In this document: positions 1 to 5,676 of the stretch, piece after piece | Layout: every line of letters begins with the position of its first letter | Numbering within the stretch: position 1 is the first letter of the stretch | Source: Caldifarciminota bacterium RBG_13_43_14 | Lineage (GTDB): Bacteria > Hydrothermota > Tepidihabitantia > SM23-42 | Reading direction: 5' to 3' | Assembly: GCA_001771735.1 (NCBI GenBank) | Contig: MEUM01000017.1 | Span: 1 to 5,911 of the forward strand | DNA length: 5,911 nt | The notes under the pieces: generated by a model | Told to the model about the DNA's origin: nothing | Databases searched by the model: none | The model's input: only the letters and a program-made list of their open reading frames with translations | Translations under genes and position numbers: made by a program

Positions 1-169
1 GACCCTCGCTCAATTTGAAGGGCAATCATACAAAGAAATCGCTGAAATTATGAAGATTTCCGTTTCCTCAGTGGAATCATTGCTTTTCAGGGCGCGTACC
101 ACATTGCGTAAAATACTCAAAAAATGGCTATCAACCGCAAGTTTTGTGCCTGGACAGGCGTCAAAATAA
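1..169 (+). CDS. ECF-type RNA polymerase sigma factor, C-terminal end (5' partial)
   Basis: Only the last 55 residues are visible; the first complete codon is at base 2 and the TAA stop is at 167-169. The peptide reads as sigma-70 region 4.2: a helix-turn-helix around residues 9-32 of the visible part (SYKEIAEIMKISVSSVESLL), followed by the basic FRARTTLRKIL helix that closes this domain. Region 4 contacts the -35 element, and in ECF factors it is often the surface held by the anti-sigma factor. The gene ends 12 bases before a ZAS anti-sigma gene, the usual sigma/anti-sigma arrangement, so this is very probably an ECF sigma factor controlled by its neighbour. The ECF subgroup cannot be assigned because region 2 and the gene's promoter are outside the window. 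Confidence 0.9.
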   Translation, partial: TLAQFEGQSYKEIAEIMKISVSSVESLLFRARTTLRKILKKWLSTASFVPGQASK

Positions 170-181
170 ATAGGAGCAAAA

Positions 182-649
182 ATGAGATGCGGTCAGATAA
201 AAAGAAAATTATCAGCCTTTTTTGATCATGAACTGAGTGAGAGCGAAGAGATCATAGTTGATGAACATTTAAAGGAATGTGAAGGCTGCCAGAGTAACAT
301 GAAAGAACTGGGCGAGTTATGCGACATTTTTGTTCGGATCCCGGATATAAGCGTTCCATTTTATTTCCGCACCCGTTTGATGCAGAAAATAAATGCTCCC
401 ACCGAAGTCAGTTTGTCTTTTATCGAAAAGTTCAGACGGGCAGTACTGCCGGTGGCGGCGGCTATGGCCGTGATCCTCTCGCTTGTGCTCGGTAATTATA
501 TTGGTGAAAACTTATACACGATATTTGCCGGTAGTTCTATATCCGAAAACGATTCGGTTGAAGTATTGGATTTCGCGTTGAACAGTTTTCCTGAAGGGTC
601 ATTATCGGATATATATCAGAATGTTTTAAATGGAGAAAAAAGTGAGTAA
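182..649 (+). CDS. Membrane-anchored zinc-finger (ZAS) anti-sigma factor
   Basis: This 155-residue protein probably holds the upstream ECF sigma factor inactive at the inner membrane. The N-terminal cytoplasmic part has the ZAS ligands Cys3, His29, Cys33 and Cys36, the H-x3-C-x2-C signature of zf-HC2 anti-sigma factors. The stretch around residues 54-70 (PDISVPFYFRTRLMQKI) is the usual linker of the family. One hydrophobic segment at about residues 87-107 would span the membrane, leaving about 48 residues in the periplasm as a possible sensory tail. An AGGAG at 172-176 lies five bases before the ATG and supports this start. The gene follows the sigma gene by 12 bases and overlaps the next gene, so the products are probably translationally coupled. 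The signal sensed is not evident from this protein alone. Confidence 0.93.
   Translation: MRCGQIKRKLSAFFDHELSESEEIIVDEHLKECEGCQSNMKELGELCDIFVRIPDISVPFYFRTRLMQKINAPTEVSLSFIEKFRRAVLPVAAAMAVILSLVLGNYIGENLYTIFAGSSISENDSVEVLDFALNSFPEGSLSDIYQNVLNGEKSE
631..635 (+). promoter_or_regulatory. Shine-Dalgarno sequence that selects GTG 642 as start
   Basis: TGGAG lies inside the anti-sigma coding sequence, six bases before the in-frame GTG at 642. The in-frame ATG at 630 overlaps this motif and has no comparable purine-rich sequence upstream (preceding bases are AGAATGTTTTAA). The geometry favours the GTG. Confidence 0.65.
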
Positions 650-1181
650 CCGAATTCTTGTTATCGTTCTAATAATCTCGGTAGCGATCAATCTGGCGAC
701 CGTGGTCACGCTCGGTATTAAATGGATGTCAGATTCGAGGATCAGACGACCCTTTGATCACCATCCATTTGATCAGCGACTGTCATTACATCATCGGTAT
801 TTTGTGAAGGAGCTTGGGCTGACCGACGAACAAGTCGCCAGGCTGGGTGCAATAAGAAAGGAAATAGCAGAAGTCATGCAACCGGTTCAAAAAGAGATCT
901 TGATACGCAGGAATGAATTAATGAACCTACTGAAACAGCCCAGTCCTGATACGATAAAAGCAGCTGAGCTTATTAATGAGATCTCTCTATTGCAGGCCGA
1001 ACATGAACGAAGATCATTCCAGGGATTTTTAAAAATCAGATCGATTTTGACCCCAGAACAACAGAATAGAATGGAAGCAATTTTGAATATTTTCATTGAA
1101 CAATGCCCAATGCCAGAGCGTCCGTGTCCACCGGCTCATCCCGGACCGTTGCCACCTCCGGCAAAACAGGGAAAATATTAA
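642..1181 (+). CDS. Membrane-anchored LTxxQ (Spy/CpxP/CnrX-like, Metal_resist-type) periplasmic protein
   Basis: Likely a periplasmic sensor or resistance protein of the four-helix hairpin family that includes CpxP, Spy, ZraP and CnrX. From the preferred GTG start the protein is 179 residues; the ATG at 630 would add four. Residues 5-26 form one hydrophobic helix with an SVAINL pattern and no convincing cleavage site, so it is probably a membrane anchor. The helical domain has two LTxxQ motifs, LTDEQ at 60-64 and LTPEQ at 136-140, spaced as expected. Possible metal ligands are His40, His41, His50 and His51 before the first motif, and Cys155, Cys162 and His166 in a Pro-rich tail. The gene overlaps the anti-sigma gene by 8 bases, which recalls cnrX in cnrYXH. 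The sensor role is inferred from family and context; a chaperone role is the alternative. Confidence 0.85.
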   Translation: MSNRILVIVLIISVAINLATVVTLGIKWMSDSRIRRPFDHHPFDQRLSLHHRYFVKELGLTDEQVARLGAIRKEIAEVMQPVQKEILIRRNELMNLLKQPSPDTIKAAELINEISLLQAEHERRSFQGFLKIRSILTPEQQNRMEAILNIFIEQCPMPERPCPPAHPGPLPPPAKQGKY

Positions 1182-1200
1182 TTTAACGAAAGGAGTAAGC

Positions 1201-1716
1201 ATGTTAAAAGCAAAACCATTTACATTGATGTTGATCGCCAGCTTGATCGTCCTGGCTATTACCGCATATGGCCAAACGCCGGGTTGCTGTGGAAAAGGCA
1301 TGGATATGGAAGGCAAGGACGCGATCCATAAACCGTGCAATATGCCTGGTGGCCCTGGCGGTAAGGATCATAAGCCAATGATACCGGACCTTACTGATGA
1401 ACAGAAGGAAAAGATCGAAACTCTAAAAGTTGAGCATATGGGAAAAATGCTGCCTTTAAAAAATGAAATGGGCGAAAAACAAGCCCGACTGCAAACACTT
1501 ACTACCGCCGAAAAGGTAAATATGTCAGAAGTCAACAAGCTCATCGATAATATCGGCGCCCTGTGTACTAAAATAATGAAGCTGCAGGCGCAGCATCGTC
1601 AGGATGTCCGCGAGTTGTTGACTGACAAACAACGACTGATCTTTGATGCGCAGGAACCAGGAATGGGTGGATGCATGGGCGGTAAAGGAAATATGCATCA
1701 CCCTGGACCAAAATAA
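1201..1716 (+). CDS. Secreted Cys/His/Met-rich LTxxQ (Spy/CpxP-like) periplasmic protein
   Basis: A 171-residue protein with an N-terminal signal peptide (h-region about residues 7-22, likely cut after Gly24 in AYG-QTP). Two LTxxQ motifs, LTDEQ at 64-68 and LTDKQ at 140-144, flank a Lys/Glu-rich helical region, as in Spy, CpxP and ZraP. Both ends are low-complexity and rich in possible metal ligands: residues 28-60 include Cys29, Cys30, Met34, Met36, His43, Cys46, Met48 and His57, and the tail includes Met155, Cys158, Met159, Met165, His166 and His167. It is probably a periplasmic chaperone or metal-binding protein made when the operon's sigma factor is released. The start is set by AAAGGAG at 1189-1195, five bases before the ATG, and by the signal peptide; the frame is open further upstream, but that extension would run through the preceding gene. 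It lies 19 bases after its paralogue and just before a terminator. Confidence 0.88.
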   Translation: MLKAKPFTLMLIASLIVLAITAYGQTPGCCGKGMDMEGKDAIHKPCNMPGGPGGKDHKPMIPDLTDEQKEKIETLKVEHMGKMLPLKNEMGEKQARLQTLTTAEKVNMSEVNKLIDNIGALCTKIMKLQAQHRQDVRELLTDKQRLIFDAQEPGMGGCMGGKGNMHHPGPK

Positions 1717-1737
1717 AACACAAATTTCCCTGCATTT

Positions 1738-1777
1738 CCCCCTCACTTCCTATCAGGTGTGATGTGAGGGGGTTTTT
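1738..1777 (+). terminator. Rho-independent terminator of the sigma/anti-sigma operon
   Basis: A perfect 9-bp stem pairs CCCCCTCAC (1738-1746) with GTGAGGGGG (1764-1772). The loop is 17 bases and five T residues follow (1773-1777). It begins 22 bases after the stop of the secreted LTxxQ gene and is oriented for + strand transcription. The upstream side has no matching A-run, so bidirectional use is unlikely. Confidence 0.9.
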
Positions 1778-1783
1778 GTTCAC

Positions 1784-1812
1784 TTGACTTAGTCTATCCA
1801 ACAACATATGAT
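1784..1812 (+). promoter_or_regulatory. Sigma-70-type promoter for the UbiA-family gene
   Basis: TTGACT (1784-1789, 5/6 to consensus), a 17-base spacer and TATGAT (1807-1812, 5/6) form a near-ideal housekeeping promoter. It begins seven bases after the terminator T-run. Transcription would start near 1818-1820, downstream of the first ATG of the open frame (1808), which bears on the translation start of the next gene. Confidence 0.7.
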
Positions 1813-3379
1813 ATCATGGTCGTTTATGATGTCAAAATTTGCTTACGGATTAAAAAGAATAATAAACATCTTTGAATCCACTCCATTAGTATACAGCATT
1901 GTTTTTCTTTTTGCTTGGATTTTTTTACGTATATTTCTCGAAGGGCAGTTCGAATTTTTTCATTCCATTGGCTTGATCCCATTTTCATACCGTTCGATCA
2001 TTATGTATTTTATACATTTCCCGATGTTTTATTTAAGCTTATTTCAATTGATCACGATAATTATCAGCGTAATCAGCCGGGTGCCGATAAAAACAGTAAT
2101 TAAATCAACAAGTTGTGGAATGATATTGCTGCTGCTGGTTCCGATCCTTGATGCTGTACTGGGTCATGGATACTTGATAACCTACCCGTTGCGGTTGGAA
2201 AAATATTTTATTTCTTTTTTGAATCCATTAGTTACTTTAAGCGATATCGGAGTTTCCTCAGGTCAAAGGATTGTTATTGTGTTGATTGTGATATTAGTTG
2301 GTATATATATGGCCGTCAAAACCTCAAATATTTTCAAATCCATCCTGACTGCAGCTTTGGTTCTTTTGTGCATTATAATTTTCGGCGGACTAACAACAGT
2401 GATCGCCGGCAATAGGCCTGAATTGCTCTATATATCCGGTGGTTTATTATATACTGATAGTCAGAAATTCGCGATCATTTATGGGATTTTGTTCATAATT
2501 ACTTTCTTTATTTCGTTGTATATGTTTGACCCAAAAACCTTCCGTCGTTTGATAATATCAATGCGGGTGGAGCGAATGGCATTCTATGGCGGTACTGGCC
2601 TTTTTGGTCTGGTTCTCGCCGGGCACATGAAAGCAAATTTGTATGTTCATGGTATTTTTGATTTCTTCGGCATCATATGTATTTTTTTGAGCCTTGGTTT
2701 TGCTTTCTGGGCATTGCAAATATTAAATGATTTTTTTGACCGGACCGGTGATACGATATCGCGTGCTCGGAATCCATTGCTGGATAACATTGAGCCGCGA
2801 TACTACGCCGTCTTTGGATTTAGTGTTGCGGTTATCGCACTTTTGCTTGCCGCGACCCTTAACTATACCGCCTTTTTGATCATGATCACATATTTATTGA
2901 TCGGAGTCATTTATTCAATGCCGCCGGTGCGGTTGAAACGTTTTCCTTTTATATCAACATTCGTGATTGCGATTGCAGTGATTCTTTCAATGGGTATGGG
3001 ATTTACGATTTATTTTCATGAAAAAGCCTTGAGTTATATTCCGGGATCAGTCATCCTGCCAACCCTTATCGGGGTCACCCTTGGTTTTGTCGCTAAAGAT
3101 TTGAATGATATTGAGAGCGACAAGAAAACCGGTGTGATCACAATTCCGGTGCTGCTGAGTATGAAGAACCAGATTTTATGCAGACTTTTTATGGCGATTA
3201 TTTTGAGCTTCTCGTTTGTAATATATTCTTTTTTCAATAATGAAGTATTGCCCGGCGCATTAATCGCCGGGATCATTACCTTAATCTACACGCTATTTGC
3301 GAAAAGAATAAGCGAGAGCGTATACTTTCTTCTGCTCTATTCATTTGGCATTTATTATCTTTTTATACTCATCCATTGA
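1808..3379 (+). CDS. Two-part polytopic membrane protein: unknown N-terminal membrane domain plus UbiA-family prenyltransferase
   Basis: The C-terminal half (about residues 255-523) is a UbiA-superfamily prenyltransferase, a class that moves a prenyl chain from a diphosphate to an aromatic or lipid acceptor in the membrane. The first Asp-rich motif is NDFFDRTGD at 307-315 (Asp308, Asp311, Asp315). The second is DLNDIESD at 431-438 (Asp431, Asp434, Asp438). Between them lies the family's YSMPPVRLKR loop (369-378). The essential Mg-diphosphate ligands are therefore intact. UbiA proteins are usually about 280-320 residues, so the first 250 residues are extra. They hold about six hydrophobic helices (near 27-45, 64-90, 100-118, 153-170, 178-198, 220-243) that I do not recognise; a Yip1-like domain is a weak guess. 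The substrate is unknown. No Shine-Dalgarno precedes 1808, and the promoter -10 box overlaps that ATG, so Met7 (1826) or Met8 (1829) may be the real start. Confidence 0.85.
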   Translation: MISWSFMMSKFAYGLKRIINIFESTPLVYSIVFLFAWIFLRIFLEGQFEFFHSIGLIPFSYRSIIMYFIHFPMFYLSLFQLITIIISVISRVPIKTVIKSTSCGMILLLLVPILDAVLGHGYLITYPLRLEKYFISFLNPLVTLSDIGVSSGQRIVIVLIVILVGIYMAVKTSNIFKSILTAALVLLCIIIFGGLTTVIAGNRPELLYISGGLLYTDSQKFAIIYGILFIITFFISLYMFDPKTFRRLIISMRVERMAFYGGTGLFGLVLAGHMKANLYVHGIFDFFGIICIFLSLGFAFWALQILNDFFDRTGDTISRARNPLLDNIEPRYYAVFGFSVAVIALLLAATLNYTAFLIMITYLLIGVIYSMPPVRLKRFPFISTFVIAIAVILSMGMGFTIYFHEKALSYIPGSVILPTLIGVTLGFVAKDLNDIESDKKTGVITIPVLLSMKNQILCRLFMAIILSFSFVIYSFFNNEVLPGALIAGIITLIYTLFAKRISESVYFLLLYSFGIYYLFILIH

Positions 3380-3403
3380 CACCTATTTTGTATAATTTAT
3401 AAT
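3376..3403 (+). promoter_or_regulatory. Consensus sigma-70-type promoter for the FG-GAP protein gene
   Basis: A perfect TTGACA (3376-3381) overlaps the TGA stop of the UbiA-family gene, followed by a 16-base spacer and a perfect TATAAT (3398-3403). Other TATAAT copies at 3391 and 3403 would give spacers of 9 and 21 bases and fit less well. Predicted transcription start is near 3410, leaving a leader of only about 10 bases that contains the GGAGG ribosome-binding site (3412-3416). Confidence 0.75.
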
Positions 3404-3420
3404 ATAATAACGGAGGCAAC

Positions 3421-5229
3421 ATGCATAGAATATTCTATTTAGCTCTGTCTTTTATCGTTGCTTGTGGTTTTATTTATGCTTTAACCTATATTGAATCATC
3501 CGTGGGGCTCGAGACTCCGGCAATGGAAGCGGGCCGCACTGAGCTTGAACTTGTTGACATCAATCAGGACGGTAACATCGATATTCTGTCAATTGGTGAT
3601 CATGGTTCGCCCTATGTTAACACTCAGGAACATGGCGTGATGGTTTGGTTTGGCAATGGTCAGGGTACCTGGTCGGTTTATCAGAATGGGAATTTTGGTT
3701 ACGGTGGCATCGCGATCGGAGATCTCAATAATGACGGAGATCTGGATATAGGTTACGGCATGCATCATAATTATTCGAGCACTGATTTTGGTGATTCAAT
3801 ACTCGAAGCGGCATTGGGTGACGGCTCCGGTCAGAATTGGATCGCCTGGGATGATGGCATCAGTATCGGCGACGCAAGTCCCTGGGGTATGTTCTGTACG
3901 GATTTCGCTGATATAGATAATGATGGGTATCTTGACTTAGGGAGTAATGCATTTGGCGCTGATGACGGCGTGCATTTATTTCTGAATAATGGAGATGGTA
4001 CCTGGCAGCCATGTTTTGGATTTCTGGGCGGAAATTCGACCATGAATTTCCTTTTCGGGGATATAAACGCGGATGGCAATGTTGATTTTTGCGCGGCTCA
4101 TCAGTATGGCAGCATTTACCTGGGTGATGGTCAAGGCGGATTCACTCTTGCCGACGGAAATTTGCCTCCAGGAAGTAATGTGGGAAGAAGGGGCCCTGCC
4201 TTAGGCGATGTGGACAATGACGGTGATCAGGATTTCAGTTTTACTAATACAAGTGGTGGCGTCGAGGTTTGGGTCTGGCAGGGAAGCAATACCTGGTCGA
4301 ATTTTTCCGGCAGTTTACCTGCCAACGGTCCATATTACGGAAGCCAATTGTGTGATATGAATATTGACGGATACATGGATCTGGTAGCATTTGGCGACAG
4401 CACGGTTACGGTCTGGCTGGGCAATGGTGCCGGCGCGTGGACCCACAATACTAGTTTTTATACGCCGGGTCCCGGCGATTACAGCGCATTAAGGGTTAGT
4501 GCTGATGCTGATCATAATGGTTTTATCGACATCGCGCTGGTCGACGAGGACGGTGATGGCTGGAACGCAATAAACCATTTGCGTTTCTATAAAGAAAATT
4601 CGATCCCGGGAAGTCTTTTTGTTTTTCCGGTTTTTCCCAGAGGCGGAGAGAAGTTTTATGCCGGATCAGTGCATTTTATTAATTGGACCTGTGGTGTTCC
4701 GGTAGGGAATATCGCAATGATCAAACTTGAATTGTCGACGAACGGGCCGGCTGGACCCTGGACATTAATAACCGGCACTACTCCCAATAACGGTCGTTAT
4801 CAATGGGCAATATCATCAAGCTGCCCGGCATCGACTAATTGTTATGTAAGATACACGGCAACGACCGCAAGTGATACTGCAGTCGCAATAACACCAGCAA
4901 GTTTTACCGTACTGCCGATTGTTCACGTAGCCGAGAAGGCATCACAGAACACAGAACCGGTCAACGCTCTACAAATTGCACCGGTGCCTTTCAAAGAGCT
5001 TTTATGGATCAATGTTAAAACAGGATCATCCGCGAAAAGTTCGGTCGATATTTACGATAATACCGGAAGATTGATCAGGCATCTTTTAACGATAAATGGC
5101 CGCGGTTTTTTTAGGGCGTACTGGGATGGCAAAGATAATAATGGAAATGAAATGCCTGGTGGTGCATATATAATATGCCTGGAATCAGGCGATTCACGAT
5201 CAATTGAAAAAATAATCAAGCTAAAATAA
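3421..5229 (+). CDS. Secreted FG-GAP/VCBS seven-motif beta-propeller protein with Ig-like and FlgD-like C-terminal domains
   Basis: A 602-residue exported protein of unknown target, plausibly in surface adhesion or recognition. The signal peptide is about residues 1-20 (cut after FIYA). An IVAC at 12-15 could instead be a lipobox. Seven calcium-loop motifs of the Dx[DN]xDGxxD kind start at Asp46, 101, 164, 214, 263, 312 and 362. Their spacings are 55, 63, 50, 49, 49 and 50, which fits a seven-bladed propeller of the integrin-alpha-like FG-GAP/VCBS class; the last motif has Asn-Gly for Asp-Gly. Residues about 397-498 form an Ig-like domain of the type near Kre9/KNH (FPRGGEKFYAG, ELSTNGPAGPW). 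Residues about 518-602 form a FlgD-like Ig fold (SVDIYDNTGRLIRHL, YWDGKDNNGNEMPGGAY), often found as the last domain of secreted proteins. GGAGG lies four bases before the ATG. No terminator is visible downstream, so the following genes may share its transcript. Confidence 0.9.
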   Translation: MHRIFYLALSFIVACGFIYALTYIESSVGLETPAMEAGRTELELVDINQDGNIDILSIGDHGSPYVNTQEHGVMVWFGNGQGTWSVYQNGNFGYGGIAIGDLNNDGDLDIGYGMHHNYSSTDFGDSILEAALGDGSGQNWIAWDDGISIGDASPWGMFCTDFADIDNDGYLDLGSNAFGADDGVHLFLNNGDGTWQPCFGFLGGNSTMNFLFGDINADGNVDFCAAHQYGSIYLGDGQGGFTLADGNLPPGSNVGRRGPALGDVDNDGDQDFSFTNTSGGVEVWVWQGSNTWSNFSGSLPANGPYYGSQLCDMNIDGYMDLVAFGDSTVTVWLGNGAGAWTHNTSFYTPGPGDYSALRVSADADHNGFIDIALVDEDGDGWNAINHLRFYKENSIPGSLFVFPVFPRGGEKFYAGSVHFINWTCGVPVGNIAMIKLELSTNGPAGPWTLITGTTPNNGRYQWAISSSCPASTNCYVRYTATTASDTAVAITPASFTVLPIVHVAEKASQNTEPVNALQIAPVPFKELLWINVKTGSSAKSSVDIYDNTGRLIRHLLTINGRGFFRAYWDGKDNNGNEMPGGAYIICLESGDSRSIEKIIKLK

Positions 5230-5292
5230 TGAATATAAAATAGCCGGTTACCTTATTCATATAAAATACGTCTTATGTTCAAAGGAGGCTGA

Positions 5293-5670
5293 ATGGAAGT
5301 GACAAAATTTGCGTTCTTGATACCGGTCATTGCGATCGTTTTTGGCTGCGGGATCGCGATCATTGCGATAGTATTGGAATACTTTCAGAAAAAGAAGTAT
5401 TATGAATCCCTGGTAAAAGCGCTTGAAATGGGGAAGGATCCGGAGCAGATAAAAGCAATGTTTGGGGAACCTGAAGAAGCCAAAAAAAATGAACCAGGCA
5501 GATATCTGCGAAGAGGCATTATTACTATCGGCGTCGGCGTCGGTCTGGCATTGATCGGATGGTTAAATGCCAACACTTGGCTGGTAGCGATCGGTTGTTT
5601 TTTGGGCGTGCTCGGTCTTTCTTTTCTGATCGTGCATTTTTTACTGAATAAGAATAAACAGTCTGAATAA
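5293..5670 (+). CDS. Small DUF6249-like three-helix inner-membrane protein
   Basis: A 125-residue protein with hydrophobic helices at about 7-28, 74-91 and 96-118. The cytoplasmic-looking segment between helices 1 and 2 is charged (EYFQKKKYYESLVKALEMGKDPEQ) and ends in RYLRRGIITIGVGVGLALIG. An N-terminal helix, a basic and acidic linker with an ALExG phrase, then RRG and two helices is the layout I know from DUF6249-type proteins, which often sit beside ECF sigma and anti-sigma genes. The molecular function is unknown; modulating membrane-associated sigma control is an inference from position only. A strong AAAGGAGG (5281-5288) four bases before the ATG fixes the start. The 63-base gap upstream shows no convincing promoter or terminator, so read-through from the FG-GAP gene is plausible. 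Its stop lies six bases before the presumed start of the next sigma gene. Confidence 0.75.
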   Translation: MEVTKFAFLIPVIAIVFGCGIAIIAIVLEYFQKKKYYESLVKALEMGKDPEQIKAMFGEPEEAKKNEPGRYLRRGIITIGVGVGLALIGWLNANTWLVAIGCFLGVLGLSFLIVHFLLNKNKQSE

Positions 5671-5676
5671 TATTCT

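Noticed and set aside
1096..1200. The frame of the secreted LTxxQ gene stays open upstream to an ATG at 1096, which would add 35 residues.
   Set aside because: The extension overlaps the end of the preceding gene out of frame, would bury the signal peptide, and lacks the strong AAAGGAG found before the ATG at 1201.
887..1340. Reverse-strand open frames at 887-1096 and 1029-1340.
   Set aside because: They lie opposite well-supported LTxxQ genes, have no ribosome-binding site or recognisable domain, and look like shadows.
1525..1807. Reverse-strand open frames at 1525-1746 and 1568-1807.
   Set aside because: They read through the terminator hairpin and antisense to the secreted LTxxQ gene, with no family features.
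1915..2103. A + strand 62-codon frame inside the UbiA-family gene.
   Set aside because: It is an out-of-frame shadow inside a strongly supported membrane protein gene and lacks a ribosome-binding site.
3034..4079. Reverse-strand frames at 3034-3276 and 3831-4079.
   Set aside because: Both are antisense to sequence coding conserved motifs (UbiA second Asp motif; FG-GAP repeats) and have no features of their own.
5229..5260. Inverted repeat ATGAATA (5229-5235) / TATTCAT (5254-5260) after the FG-GAP gene, considered as a terminator.
   Set aside because: The stem is seven A/T-rich pairs with an 18-base loop and no T-run after it, so it is too weak to call.
5230..5292. A possible promoter before the DUF6249-like gene (TATAAAAT at 5260-5267).
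   Set aside because: No acceptable -35 box lies 16-18 bases upstream, and the AT-rich background makes a lone -10 match uninformative.
5465..5470. GGAACC resembling an ECF sigma -35 element upstream of the second sigma gene.
   Set aside because: It is within the DUF6249-like coding sequence and no ECF-type -10 motif follows at the right spacing.
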